64,000 nucleotides of DNA, taken from contig NC_135355.1 in assembly GCF_051622035.1 (NCBI RefSeq), positions 23,676,486-23,740,485 of the forward strand, in the 5' to 3' direction. Below, in pieces: positions 1 to 11,833 of this stretch. This stretch comes from Arctopsyche grandis. Its lineage: Eukaryota > Arthropoda > Insecta > Trichoptera > Hydropsychidae. Every line of letters starts with the position of its first letter. The first letter of the stretch is position 1. The notes beneath the pieces were generated by a model that was not told the origin of the DNA, did no database searches, and worked only from the letters and a program-made list of their open reading frames with translations. The position numbers and the translations under genes are program-made.

Positions 1-553
1 ATTATTTTTAGGGATTTATTTTGTATTACTTGGAGCTTGGAAAGGTTGGTATTCGAGGCGTTATTCCATACAGGTGAAGCATAGGTTAATAATGGTAATA
101 TGAGCGCGCGATATAATTTTATTTTATTTAGCGTTGATAAAGAACTATGGCGATTAAATATTGGATATATTGAGGATATACCCCGCATCGCCTTGCATTT
201 CGCCGCCTCAATGTGAGTTGCCCATCTCATTCTTTTATCGAACGTTACTCCTAAATATTTTATTACTGACTGCCATTTCAGACTTTCTCCAGAGGGGATT
301 TTCAGATCTTACCTTGGCTTATGCTTTCTAACACTAAAGAATATGGCGTCTGTTTTGGTTTGATTAATTTGAATTTTCCACTTAGTGAAGTGTTCAGTCA
401 TTGTTTTAATTGCAAATTCAAGATTTTTAAGAATAGTGTCTGGTTTTTTGCTACTTGTGAAGCAAGCTGTATCATCTGCATATAGGGCTATGTGACAGTT
501 TTTTGGAATAGGTATGTCATTTATATATATGGAGAACAAGAGTGGGCCAAATA
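1..553 (-). pseudogene. LINE reverse transcriptase fragment (Jockey/CR1-type ORF2)
   Basis: Read on the minus strand, 552 to 309 gives the end of a reverse transcriptase palm: a GPLLF-type block, IYINDIP, then the catalytic YADD followed by TACFTSS. A TAA stop interrupts the frame after the HKPR block near 310. The same frame then continues to the left edge with IKYLGVTFDKRMRWATHIE and LTYASPVWN, which are typical of the post-RT region of Jockey-like elements. The copy is 5'-truncated near 553 and runs off the window at base 1. The in-frame stop marks it as dead. Its motifs differ from those of the LINE at 4-8 kb, so it is a separate family. Confidence 0.85.
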
Positions 554-1431
554 TGTATGGACTTGATTCGCTTTTTATGTATGGACTTTCGTTTGATTCG
601 TTGATTGATATTTCGTACGTTTCGTAAGTTATTTACTTTAATTATTTCATTGTAATTTATTACGTCCTAAAATATTATTTATAATAGCCCTAAATATAGA
701 TAGTCAAAGTAACAATGCAAATGAATGTATCGCCGTTGTTAATAATAATTGCAATTGTTTAATTAAAAATGTACTAACAAGTACATTTGCTTCTCTACCA
801 TATAATGAAAAGATATTGTTGTTAAGAGCCCAACACCCACACCAATATTGAATATTCATTCAAAAACGAAAACATTTTAATAAATATAAATATGTTTGGA
901 AAAATTAAACTAAATTTATAAAAATAAACTGGTCGTTTTTTGGACAGCTTCTCCTGGATGAAAAGTCACCGCACGCCACTGATACATATGTATATGTATG
1001 TATGTATATGGGGGCGCCTTGCAGCGTCACATGGCTATGGCACCCCTCGGCATTACCCAGTCTGTTGCCATCTTGAACAGCCTTGTGTATTTATATATAA
1101 TGAATGTGTATGAACTGGTCTATCTACTGATCTATGTAGTTATGATTTTATTTTTTTACAAATTCATAAAATTTTCGTTTTCAATCCTTTGATGGCATTT
1201 GAATTTTTGACTTTATGAACTCGCTTTAACTTCCATAATTCATTCGGAATTTCCATCTCGATTGCAGCCATTTTACCTCTCCAGTATAAAAATAGCTCAA
1301 CGTTTCAATGATATATCTACTTTTCGAAAGTAAAATACCCTACTCCCGCTCCTTTGCCTTCAACATCAATCAACATTTCAAGTAATTCAACCTAAAATTG
1401 GCTCTGGAGGGCAATCGGCGTGAAAGCCGTC
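554..1431. other. Intergenic, no gene seen
   Basis: AT-rich DNA with ATGTATGT-type simple repeats near 985-1010. The only recognisable feature is CACCGCACGCCACTG at about 968-982. It matches the right terminus of the hAT-like element ending at 27725 and is probably an orphan transposon end. Confidence 0.4.
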
Positions 1432-1439
1432 ATTTAAGT

Positions 1440-2200
<761 letters not shown>

Positions 2201-2771
2201 ATTTAAGTAATCGCACAAAATCATTTTAGTACGTCGTCAGCCTTACCATTGGAAAATTCGTGATTTTTCACATAATACATACATATGCACATATGTACAT
2301 GGGACCAAGGACCAAAATGTATGTTTACGATTACTTAAATATAAACCTGTGAACAATTTTTGAACATCGTTGCGCTCGTTAATGTCTGACCTACATACAT
2401 ATTTAATTTAAAGCTTCAGAAATACTCACTATTTATATTGTATATGTTACAGTGAAAGCATATTTCAAGTGAAAATATATTTTCACCAATTCAAGCAGTG
2501 AAAATGTATCAATGAATTTACAACGTTTAACTCTATAAATTTAACCGTAACAACCTAATCTTAAATGGATAGGACCAACCCTTACTTAACCTAACCTATT
2601 CTAACCCTTAAATAATACCAACCCTAACAATCTTATCTAAAATGAATAAAACCAACTCTGAAAATGTAACTGGTTATGATTTCAGTGAAACGTCAGTGAA
2701 AATATATTTTCACTTGAATAATTTATAATATATAATAATAATTTATAATAATAATTTCACATATAAGTGAC

Positions 2772-3073
2772 GGGTCTACGTGACGAGATAGAATGTTAAA
2801 CGACAGAAAACGCAAATAGCGGAAGGCAAAGATCGAAAATCGAAAGATCTTAAGTCGAAAGATCAAAAAAAAATGGTGCATGGTAAACGGTACATACTCA
2901 CTTAATTTTCACGAGCAGGATACAACAGGAACAAGAGGAACATGCTTTTCCTCCCGTATTCTGCGCGCGCACATTTTTTTGATCTTTCGACTTAAGATCT
3001 TTCGATTTTCGATCTTTGCCTTCCGATATTTGCGTTTTCTGTCGTTTAACATTCTGTCTCGTCACGGAGACCG
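2772..3073. mobile_element. Foldback MITE, 302 bp, 9-bp target duplication (Mutator-like)
   Basis: The arms (2772 to about 2870 and about 2977-3073) are near-perfect inverted copies, both containing the AAAGATCGAAAATCGAAAGA and CTTAAGTCGAAAGATC blocks. They flank a short centre with GAGCAGGATAC. A direct duplication ATAAGTGAC (2763-2771 and 3074-3082) brackets the element. Nine-bp duplications with long inverted arms fit Mutator-like elements, but no transposase is present. Related arms occur near 41.1-41.4 kb and 43.8-44.15 kb. Confidence 0.85.
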
Positions 3074-3082
3074 ATAAGTGAC

Positions 3083-4127
3083 ATGTACAGACTGGATCAT
3101 AAATAACGGAAAACTGAATTTGTAAAAAAATTCTTATAGCCACTGTTTGTACGTACATACGTATTAGATAGTTCTTATTTATGTAATATACACATGCATC
3201 TATTAACTAAATAATAATAATTCGTATAATGATGTTTAGTGTCCATTGATATAACATAATCCAATTAACCGTGTCTTAAATTAAGTATTAAGTGTATAAA
3301 TTGAAGAAAAACATAATTTTGGCTTGGTGTTTTCAAACTCAATATTTAAGGTATCATTTCTAGCGTGCGAATTTTTCACATGTATGAATTTGAAATGAAA
3401 ATTTTTCTTTTTCTGTTTGGGTCTGAATGCCATGGAAAACAAATTGGTCGATCCCTCGTGCGCTCCCTCGAAGAATAATTTTTCAATGTTTGCCCGCTTT
3501 TGTTAAGCGCTTTAGCACCACCGCGTATAATAAATGGGACATTTTAGAGGTCGGATTAAAAAAATACCCAGGACTCGTCCTTAGGGTGGCAAAATATAAA
3601 AAAGGGGTGTCCTCTCGATGGTAAAAGCAGCAGAGCTCCCCTAGTCCACGTCGAAGGCTGTGCTTTTCTCTTAAAGGTCAAAAGACACCTACTAAGGATT
3701 TGGGTCACCGTATCCCGGGATTGTATCCGCTGGGAAAATTCGGGCCAAGGACCAAACGGATACGGACATTGCTCCTGGTGATGCAGCATCAGTTCTACAT
3801 ACAATCCGAAACTGTATAAGCACTGCATTCGTTGTAAAATAACGACCACGTTGTGACTGTAACAGTTTCACGAACATAATAAACAAGTGTCTTATAACAA
3901 ATGTACAGTTTTAATTTTATATTATTATTGGTATACTTTTCTGAATTTTAGCGTAAGCAATCGACCTATTTTCATTTATTTAAAATTCAATGAAATTTTC
4001 CTGTTGCCATTTTTTTGCGCGTGCCGCGCCATGGGTTCCATCATTGAATGGTTAAAAAATATATTTATTATTATATAAAAGTGTGCTATCGTTGTGTCTG
4101 GACGTGTTAAATCGTTCGCATTCTACC
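3083..4127. other. Upstream flank and probable 5' UTR of the LINE
   Basis: No convincing gene is present. The part from about 3.42 to 3.9 kb is less AT-rich than its surroundings and leads directly into the LINE ORF1, so part of it is probably that element's 5' UTR and internal promoter. The exact 5' boundary could not be fixed. Long open frames here on the minus strand (3556-3849) have no recognisable content. Confidence 0.35.
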
Positions 4128-5186
4128 ATGGAGGATATTGTTACTATAAGCCAGAGAATACTCGCGGACCTTTCAAAAAAAGGATCTGGTGCCAATGTCC
4201 TTACCAAGGACAGGGTGCGATACATCAGCGACGAAATTAAAAATATAGTATCCATCGCACGCGTCGCTTTTAATAACCTGGCCTCGCTAAAAATCGCTGT
4301 GGAGTCCCTCCAGACTATCCACACTGATGTCGGTGAAATAAAGAGGATGATGTGTCGTCCCTTTCCAGCAGCTCTGGCTCCAGCTGTTTTTGTTGAACCT
4401 ACAACTCTGCAATCGGGCGAGGTAACATTACGAGAACTCTCCACACTGTCAACTGAATGTAACAATACTACAGTACATAAACAAACACCTGTCAGATGCC
4501 CGTATGACGTTATAGCGGCATCCTCTACCGTTTCACCTCCGCCTTATTCAGCTTCAACTTCACTCGCGTCTGCTTTAGCTTCAGCATCTACTCCTGGGTG
4601 TGCTACTGTTTCTGCTTCTACTGTTTCTGTTTCTGCTTCTCCTCCTTCTCCTATAAAACCTGCGAAATCTTACAGTCAGGTCGCAGCGCTATCTTCTACT
4701 GCTTCACCTCTGCCATCTTCATCTTCAACTACACTTACATCAGCTTCTGCTTCAACATCTGATTATGTTCCTGTCTCTTGTGCTCCTGCTTCTGCTTCTA
4801 CTGTAGATCCTTCAAATTCGTTCAGTCAGATCGCTGGGACTTCTTCCGGGAGACTGCCATACACTCGTGGATCTGGAGCACCTGATAAAACTTTACAGGT
4901 GGCCACTATTCCGAAATTGAAGAATGTACACGTTTTTAATTTGGCAAATAACTGCACTTGTGATACTGTGAAACAGTTCATATTAAATAAAATTAAAAAT
5001 AAAAGAATCAACGTTTCTCAGGTTGCTAAAACTGACATGTGCTCGTCATTTAAAATTAGTGTAGATACTGAAACTTTTAATATAATTATCAATCCTGAAT
5101 TTTGGCCTATAGGTACTGGCATAAGAGAATGGTTATTTCTCAAAAAAATCTCTTCGAAACCGATTGCCCAAACCCGTGACCCGTAA
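4128..5186 (+). CDS. LINE ORF1 protein (352 aa)
   Basis: The start is the ATG at 4128 (context CTACCATGG); an upstream GTG frame is not needed. The protein has three zones. Residues 1 to about 75 form a probably helical, charged region (MEDIVTISQRILADL), also recognisable in the ORF1 fragment at 49621. Residues of roughly 115-250 form a low-complexity Ser/Ala/Thr/Pro tract. Residues from about 262 to the end form a compact domain starting KLKNVHVFNLANNC. No CCHC zinc knuckle is seen, unlike typical Jockey or I-element ORF1 proteins. The likely role is RNA binding and RNP assembly for retrotransposition; that is inferred from position, not from a motif. The frame overlaps ORF2 by 23 nt. Confidence 0.82.
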   Translation: MEDIVTISQRILADLSKKGSGANVLTKDRVRYISDEIKNIVSIARVAFNNLASLKIAVESLQTIHTDVGEIKRMMCRPFPAALAPAVFVEPTTLQSGEVTLRELSTLSTECNNTTVHKQTPVRCPYDVIAASSTVSPPPYSASTSLASALASASTPGCATVSASTVSVSASPPSPIKPAKSYSQVAALSSTASPLPSSSSTTLTSASASTSDYVPVSCAPASASTVDPSNSFSQIAGTSSGRLPYTRGSGAPDKTLQVATIPKLKNVHVFNLANNCTCDTVKQFILNKIKNKRINVSQVAKTDMCSSFKISVDTETFNIIINPEFWPIGTGIREWLFLKKISSKPIAQTRDP

Positions 5187-7995
5187 CATTAAACTTTATT
5201 ATCAAAATGTGCGGGGTTTAAATACAAAACTCAAGGAATTCTACAACAACGCCGCTTCTAGATCTATTGACGTCCTTGCTATTACTGAAACATGGCTAAA
5301 CTCATCTGTACATGATGCCGAAGTACTTGACAGCAGTTTCAATATATATCGCCATGATAGATCTGCCAGAGGTGGTGGTGTTCTTCTAGCAGTTAAAAAT
5401 ACAAATATTATTTCGGTTGAAAGACTTAGTCATCTTGAGGACATTCATGAATGTGTATGGCTAAAACTAAGATTTGTTAACATTCCTTTTTTTATATACA
5501 TATGTACTATTTATTTTCCACCAAATATTTATAAGCGATTTTTTGATTTAATTATATCTAATTATTCACATTTTAGTAATGGTCGCATTTTTATATCTGG
5601 AGATTTTAATCTGAATTCTTCTAACTGTTTTCCTGATGACCTTAATTTTTTTATATCTTTATTCAACTTAAAACAAATTAATACTATTCGAAACTATTTT
5701 AATAATTCCATGTTGGATTTTCTATTAACAAATTTAGATTGTCAGAATATTATTATTTCAAATTCAGTTGATTCCTTGCTTCCTGAAGACAGCTATCATC
5801 CTGCTCTTGATATTCATTTAAAATTAACTATAACTTATTCCTCACTTCGTTTAATAAATAACTGTCTTAATACCTCTGTCCTAAATGGATGGTTATTTAC
5901 AAATGTTGATTTCAAATATTTAAATGATATTCTTTGTAATTGTCAATGGGAGCGAGTTTATGAGTGCAAAGATGTTAATTTGGCCCTCTCTAATTTCTAT
6001 GACATTATATATTCTATTTTTAATGATTGTTTTCGGTTGAAAGGATTAGTGACGAGTAAAAGGATTTATCCGCCTTGGTTTACTAAAGAAATTATTAATC
6101 TCTTAAAAAGTAAATATCAAACACATAAACTCTGGAAGAAATCGAGCAATCCTCTTATCTTAAATAATTTCCGTATTTTACGTACGGAAATTAAGAAATT
6201 AATTAATAATGCATATAATGTTCATGTAGCTGATTGTGAAAGTTCCATAGTTAAAAACCCTAAGAAATTCTGGAACTTCATCAATTCTAAACGTGTAAAT
6301 CGTGTAAAGTCGACCATTATGTACAATGATTCTGGATTGTTAGAGGGTGATCAAAACATTGCTAATGGATTTGCCGACTTTTTTAAATCAGTTTTCAATA
6401 ATCCTACTGATTCCATGGAACCTACCAATGACTCGGAATTTATTTTCCCCACTTTAGCGATTAATCATCTTGACTCTTCCGATCTGAAATATGGCTTTCT
6501 AAAGTTAAAAAATATTTATTCTTCCGGTCCTGACTCCATCCCTAATTACATCCTAAAAGGATGTGAGGTTAGTCTCTTAGAACCTTTAAAATTCATTTTT
6601 AATTTAATTCTAAGGAACTCTTCATTCCCCAATTTATGGAAATGCTCTAAAGTAACTCCTATTCATAAGAAGGACGATAAATCTTGTGTAAGGAACTACA
6701 GACCAATAACTATCTTGTCAGCGCCAGCCAAAATGTTTGAGGTAATATTACACAGATACATTTTTAATCACTTTCAAAGTATGCTCATTGATCAGCAGCA
6801 TGGCTTTCGTCCGGCCAGATCAGCTATTACCAACTTGTTATGTTTCTCTAATGACATAACCAGCACTTTGGATTGTAATAATCAAATGGATGTAATATAT
6901 ACTGATTTTGAGAAGGCGTTTGATAAAGTTGATCATAAAATTTTGGTTAGTAAATTAAGTTTTATTGGATTTACTTATAATCTTGTTGGTCTTTTTATTT
7001 CTTATTTACAGGATCGACGTCAATTCGTTAAGTTTGGGAGTTGCTTTTCTTATGAGTATGTTGCCACTTCTGGGATTCCCCAAGGATCAAATCTTGGCCC
7101 TTTATTATTCCTAATATTTATCAACGATATTCAATCTTCTATTCACCATTCTAAATTTTTATTATATGCGGATGACTTAAAAATCTATAAGAGAATAATT
7201 GATTTACCTGACGCTCTTTATTTGCAAGAGGATTTGAATTCTATTTATGAATGGGCTAATGTTAATAAACTTCCCTTCAATATCCTAAAGTGTCGGGTCA
7301 TTTCTTACTCTCGTTCTCGTTCTCCTATTAAATATCCGTATAAATTTTATGATTCTCTTCTTCAGAGAGAATTATTTATATCTGATCTGGGAATAGTCTT
7401 CGAAAATAGTTGGAGTTTCAACATTCACATTGAGAATATCTGTGATAGGGCAACAAAAATCCTTGGATTCGTAATCCGTAATTCGTCTGAACTAGGGCTC
7501 ACTGCCATTCGTCTCTTATATTGTACATTAGTTCGCAGTGTGCTCGAGTTTGGCTCCATTATATGGTCTCCCTATCAACTTCGTTACTCTCTAATGTTGG
7601 AACGAGTCCAAAGGAAATTCCTTAGATTTTTATATCTGAAAACATTTGGATTTTATCCATATCTGTTCCCTAGTGCCTTTGTCTTGGGATCTTTGGGTTT
7701 CAACTCCCTGGCAAAGAGAAGAGATTTATTTCTTGGGAAACATTTCGTAAAATTACTTAGAGGAGAGATTCACAATCCCACTATCCTGGAGAAACTAAAA
7801 TTCTGGGCCCCGGAAAATCGTAGAGTTTTAAGAAAACATGATATATTTTTACCAATTAGGGCTAAATCAAACGTGCTCATGAACTCCCCCCTCTCGAGAG
7901 CTGTTCGACTCCTTAACTTACTGGCACAATACTTGGACCTATTCGATGCCAGTTATGTTGAGTTGGTGGAACACATCCTAAATAGCACGATATAA
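5164..7995 (+). CDS. LINE ORF2: AP endonuclease + reverse transcriptase (about 943 aa)
   Basis: Counting from the codon at 5164, the endonuclease shows QN (14-15), TETW (E42), GDFN (146-149) and S-Y-H-P (210-213). The reverse transcriptase shows NYRPITILS, QQHGFRP, DFEKAFDKVDH, SGIPQGSNLGPLLF and the catalytic YADD (668-671), followed by a thumb/C-terminal region without a CCHC finger or RNase H. The frame is open from 5125, after a TAA at 5122, and contains no ATG until 5710, inside the endonuclease. Translation must therefore be coupled to ORF1 by reinitiation, a non-AUG start, or a +1 shift near the A7 run at 5142-5148. A Tyr stands where many APE-type LINEs have the Asp of the S-D-H motif. 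Clade: CR1/Jockey group, perhaps Daphne/Kiri-like. Confidence 0.93.
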   Translation: MPKPVTRNIKLYYQNVRGLNTKLKEFYNNAASRSIDVLAITETWLNSSVHDAEVLDSSFNIYRHDRSARGGGVLLAVKNTNIISVERLSHLEDIHECVWLKLRFVNIPFFIYICTIYFPPNIYKRFFDLIISNYSHFSNGRIFISGDFNLNSSNCFPDDLNFFISLFNLKQINTIRNYFNNSMLDFLLTNLDCQNIIISNSVDSLLPEDSYHPALDIHLKLTITYSSLRLINNCLNTSVLNGWLFTNVDFKYLNDILCNCQWERVYECKDVNLALSNFYDIIYSIFNDCFRLKGLVTSKRIYPPWFTKEIINLLKSKYQTHKLWKKSSNPLILNNFRILRTEIKKLINNAYNVHVADCESSIVKNPKKFWNFINSKRVNRVKSTIMYNDSGLLEGDQNIANGFADFFKSVFNNPTDSMEPTNDSEFIFPTLAINHLDSSDLKYGFLKLKNIYSSGPDSIPNYILKGCEVSLLEPLKFIFNLILRNSSFPNLWKCSKVTPIHKKDDKSCVRNYRPITILSAPAKMFEVILHRYIFNHFQSMLIDQQHGFRPARSAITNLLCFSNDITSTLDCNNQMDVIYTDFEKAFDKVDHKILVSKLSFIGFTYNLVGLFISYLQDRRQFVKFGSCFSYEYVATSGIPQGSNLGPLLFLIFINDIQSSIHHSKFLLYADDLKIYKRIIDLPDALYLQEDLNSIYEWANVNKLPFNILKCRVISYSRSRSPIKYPYKFYDSLLQRELFISDLGIVFENSWSFNIHIENICDRATKILGFVIRNSSELGLTAIRLLYCTLVRSVLEFGSIIWSPYQLRYSLMLERVQRKFLRFLYLKTFGFYPYLFPSAFVLGSLGFNSLAKRRDLFLGKHFVKLLRGEIHNPTILEKLKFWAPENRRVLRKHDIFLPIRAKSNVLMNSPLSRAVRLLNLLAQYLDLFDASYVELVEHILNSTI

Positions 7996-8019
7996 ATTTT
8001 TCAATCTTATTTCTTTGTT

Positions 8020-8200
8020 TTTATTTTGTGTACATATTTTTTACTTGATTTTTATTATTTTTTTATGATGTTTTTTTTTATTTATGATTTTTATTATTTT
8101 CTTATGTTTTTTTTTTTTTATTTATGATTTTTATTATTTTTTTTTATGATGTTTTTTTTGTAATTTTTATGATTTTTATTATTTGTATTAAAATCACATT
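8020..8200 (+). repeat. T-rich tandem repeat in the LINE 3' UTR
   Basis: Imperfect units of about 45-60 bp built on TTTATGATTTTTATTATT repeat about three times between the ORF2 stop and the conserved 3' terminal block. Confidence 0.7.
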
Positions 8201-8276
8201 GACGCTTTGGGGCAACCTGTCAAGTCTCTGTGGTATTGATTTTTTAAAATAAAATAAAATAAAAATAAAATAAAAT

Positions 8277-8761
8277 CTCTTTTCTCCCCTGCCTTAAGTT
8301 CGTCATCTTTGTCAACAAAATAATTGATATATTTCTCATATGAAAATATCACCATGGTGTGTATTAGAATCAACGAAACGATTACACTATTTCCGTTACT
8401 ATTTTTCGATTCACCCGCCGATAATGAAGTTTACACTTCAAGAATTCAGTTTCTGACCCAATTGAATCCTCATTCCTTTCGACCAAACGTTTGATCGACC
8501 CTTAACTACATATTATGTATACATATAATATGTACATAGTTACGATATTTTTAAATTATCTTTTAAAAATATCGTATCTACATATTATGTTTGTATATAT
8601 GTATATAAATAAATTGAAAAACGTTTTGGTTACAAAATTTTATTAAGACTACAAGAAAAATGTGTTCTCAGTGAATTTAATAAGATATTACATACCCTAA
8701 AATCGAATTTGATAACAAAGAATACTTCAAAAAATTCTAACATGCTTATTGTTATAGACTA
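8277..8761. other. AT-rich spacer, nothing recognised
   Basis: No open frame or element end was recognised between the LINE tail and the next Helitron. A short inverted pair of TATTTTTAAA-type sequence occurs near 8545-8572. Confidence 0.3.
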
Positions 8762-9019
8762 CTAGTGATTTTACCCGGCATCGCTCGGTATTTGTAATAT
8801 AAACCACTTAAACATGGCTAATATCTGGAACTGAAACGAAAATCCTGAACTGAAAAAGAAATAGGGAACCGGAACTGAAAAAGAAATCCGGATCCGGAAT
8901 TGCAAAAGGAATCAAAATCGAAAACAAAAATGAAATCGATATCGATGTCATCGTCATTGAAAATTTGAATTTTTCGATAACGTCACGAATTCTGCGAACC
9001 AAAATTTACATATGTTAGA
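8762..9019 (-). mobile_element. Short non-autonomous Helitron
   Basis: On the minus strand it begins with TC after an A (base 9020 complement). It ends with a subterminal imperfect hairpin (ACCGAGCGATGCCGGGT) followed by CTAG before a T (base 8761 complement), the Helitron A|T insertion pattern. The interior has GGAACTGAAAAAGAAAT-like repeats rather than coding sequence. Confidence 0.7.
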
Positions 9020-9088
9020 TAATATTGTCAATGTTAAAATGCTCACACCAAATGTAAAAATCTTTTCATCAAAGGTGCACATTAAGGC

Positions 9089-10808
9089 TTGCAATACTGG
9101 TATTACTGAAACCGGGATCCCGGTATTTAAGTCCATTTTCAGATACCGAAATACCGGTTTTTAAAAGACGAAATACCGGTATTTTGGTAATAAAACTTTA
9201 ATGTAATTTGAAATTTGAATGTAAATATAATTGATTTCAATTATGCACGAATATAAATTTAATTATGCATCAAGATTGAGCGATTCCAGCATTGATGAAC
9301 TAACTAGCCTTTTTAAGGTCATATTTTAATTCATAGAATCAATAAATCTAAGGTATTTGTAAAATTGAAATTATATGCTTATGATATATTTTTCCCTCTT
9401 TAACATTTCTTAAATATTAATAATTTATAGGGAGCCTGGAATTTAAGTTGACATAAATAAAAAAAATTCGGGTGTGACCAACCCATGACTTTATCTATGT
9501 ATTTGAGGAATATAAGAAGGTTAAAAAACAAAATTCGATATTGAACCGTACATACAGATTATGAAATACTAATAGCTAAGACAGAATTTTCGATATAAAT
9601 TGAGCGCAATTGTATGGAAACTTGCACAAGACAAAAGTTCTACTTCCGACTGTCGGATTTTGTTTAATTTTTTTGTATTAATTAAAATTACTATCAGTAT
9701 TATACACATTAGATATCAAGAAAATAAAAATAATTTAAAAGGTCAGAATAAAATAATGAAATTTTGTTTTAAAACTATTTCCGGTTTACGAATTCTGACT
9801 AAAACCTTATCAGGTCTAAGTTTGTTAGTACATAAAGAATACAAATATAAATTTTCAGCTTGATACGTTCAGTGGTGTGGAAAGAGTAGTGGGCACAACA
9901 TTTTTGGCCTTTCTAAGAAGAAAAAATCCCACTTCCGGTTTATAAAATTTAATGATTTTTTTTTAATTTTCATCATTTCAATACAAAAATTATACTTTAA
10001 TTTTTTCGTGACGAGCACACATGTTTAAGGGGTCGAAAAAAATAGTGGAAGAAAAATCTAACAAGAGTAAACTGCCACTTCTGGTTGAGGGATGCTTTCC
10101 AAATTTTATACATAACTTGGTATTTTGCTTAAACTTCTTGATATGAAATTTGAGTTGAATAAACTACGGTTTTTGAGAAAAACATAAAAAACCTCGATTC
10201 TCAAGAGTAAAAGTACTACTTTCGGTAAAGATAAAAATATTTAAAAGTTAAAAAGATAAAAATATAAAGTTATAAAGATTATTGTTTCCATTACATTAAA
10301 AAAAAATTAGTCCGATTCAGTTAGCGGTTTGGGAGATAATTGAATTTAAATACTTGAAAAAAAGAGGACACCTATAAGGGGAGGTACCATTTCCGGTCAA
10401 CTTAAAAATTTGAAAAAAAATTACGTCGTGTCGATAAAATTTCAGTAACCTATACTAAGTTTCAGTTCGATAGAACTAACGGTGTTCAAAAAATCCTCAA
10501 AATACACAGACACACACACCCACACATTTTTTCTAGATCATGAAAACGTGATCAGTAATCCATTCTGAGTTCGAATCAGTAAAAATCTTGAGTTCGAATT
10601 TTCGCATAATCACAAAACTTCATATACATATTGTTAGTACGTACATAGATAAAGTAAAAATCCAAATCCAAACTGATGATAAATTATTCCACAAGTATCA
10701 CAATTCCATTACCCATTTTTTTGCAATACCGGTTTTGATATTTACAATACCAGTTTTAGTATTTATACTACCGTAATACCGGTATTGATATTTTGTCCGG
10801 TATTGCAA
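9089..10808. repeat. Composite repeat bounded by inverted TTGCAATAC ends
   Basis: The left end reads TTGCAATACTGGTATT and the right end is its near inverted copy. Clusters of ATACCGGTATT sit just inside both ends, and a related fragment occurs near 45150-45240. This resembles a hAT-type element, but no 8-bp duplication was found. The interior includes a Helitron-like copy. Confidence 0.45.
9880..10649 (-). mobile_element. Helitron family 2 copy, 3' end not identified
   Basis: Shares long blocks with 42095-42785 and 48590-49115, including TCAGTTAGCGGTTTGGGAGA, AAGGGGAGGTACCATTTCC and TGATCACGTTTTCATGATC-like sequence near its minus-strand 5' end. That end begins TC after an A at 10648-10650. 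The left boundary is approximate. Confidence 0.55.
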
Positions 10809-10809
10809 A

Positions 10810-11693
10810 CCGTAGTATACATTTACTTGAAGATTATGTATGTAATTATAAGAATTAGGTTGAATAAACAGAAATAAATATGTACATATGTATATTATAT
10901 TCGCATAAGTCATATTTCAAGTAGGATACAACCGCCAAATATTATTCAATACAAATATTATCCATCAAAGTTCTCGAACGCACTCTTGCGTCCATTTACA
11001 TATATTGATTTTAAATGAATCTAAATTATTAATTTATTCTCTGGGAAATTTAATTGTCCTATGGAATAGATTTTCAGCAACCAGGTTTTTCTTAATCTTA
11101 GTACACATTCATCAAGTAATCTGATCTGATGTAGTGTTGTTGCACGCAAATATCTATCCTCGCGTTTCATATATCCTTCTGACCTGGTTCTCTTCGACCG
11201 ATAACAATAGTCTGTCGACGTTTCGGAGATAGTGATCATCGCATCCATTACAACTAACCGAGTCATTAGTCGTATTTTTACTAACAATATAAATCTTCTA
11301 TTTTCATCGTAGATAAATCCTAAACAAAACGTGAGCAAAAAAATGCAGCCACGAATGAACCAGATGTATTATATTATATCAAAATATGAACTATACATAC
11401 CCTATTCCTTATTATTTATATGACATATATGAAAGCAATAACTTTGAAAGTACAAAAAAATATAAAGATAGTAATTAGAAATTCAATATATGTAAATTTC
11501 AGTACATAATATTAACCGTTATGATTAAAATTTCGGAAATATTTCATTGAAATACAAATACAGTCAGTTGAAGATGCTAAAAGTTTTATAAAAGAAAACA
11601 ATTTTCATTTTCAACAAAACAAAAAATAAGGGGAAAAATCACACTACTTTTTTGCTTTATATATGTATGTACGTAGTAACAATAGTTACTTTA
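10810..11693. other. No recognised gene; unidentified open frame 11021-11338 (-)
   Basis: The minus-strand frame at 11021-11338 contains REDRYLRATTLHQIRLLDEC and LRKTWLLKIYSIGQLNF. It has denser codon structure than the surrounding DNA, but I do not recognise it. It could be a decayed transposon ORF. The remainder is AT-rich with no features. Confidence 0.25.
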
Positions 11694-11833
11694 TCTACAT
11701 ATGTACGTAGTAACAATAGGTGAAGTTTTGTGATCATGCGAAAATTCGAACTCGAGATTTTGACTGATTAGAACTCAAAATCGATTACTGATCACGTTTT
11801 CATGATCTAGAAAAAATGTGAGTGTGTGTGTGA
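11694..11833 (+). mobile_element. Helitron family 2 5'-end fragment
   Basis: Begins TC after an A and reads GTAGTAACAATAGGTGAAG, then the same TCGAACTCGAGATTTTGACT and TGATCACGTTTTCATGATC blocks seen at the minus-strand starts of the copies ending at 10649, 42785 and 49115. It is followed by a TG-rich run and a GC-rich patch with CCGGGTTTTGGAACCCGGAT near 11835-11900. Confidence 0.6.

Larger units (their letters stand above)
4081..8276 (+). mobile_element. Near-complete non-LTR retrotransposon (LINE), both ORFs open
   Basis: The element has an ORF1, an overlapping ORF2 with endonuclease and reverse transcriptase, a T-rich 3' UTR with tandem repeats, and a 3' terminus of reiterated TAAAA units ending at 8276. 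No stop or frameshift interrupts either ORF, which suggests a young and possibly active copy. The 5' limit is uncertain and probably lies upstream of 4081. No flanking target duplication could be identified by eye. Confidence 0.88.

Noticed and set aside
3556..3849. 97-codon minus-strand frame upstream of the LINE
   Set aside because: No motif, overlaps another open frame, and lies in the presumed LINE 5' region.
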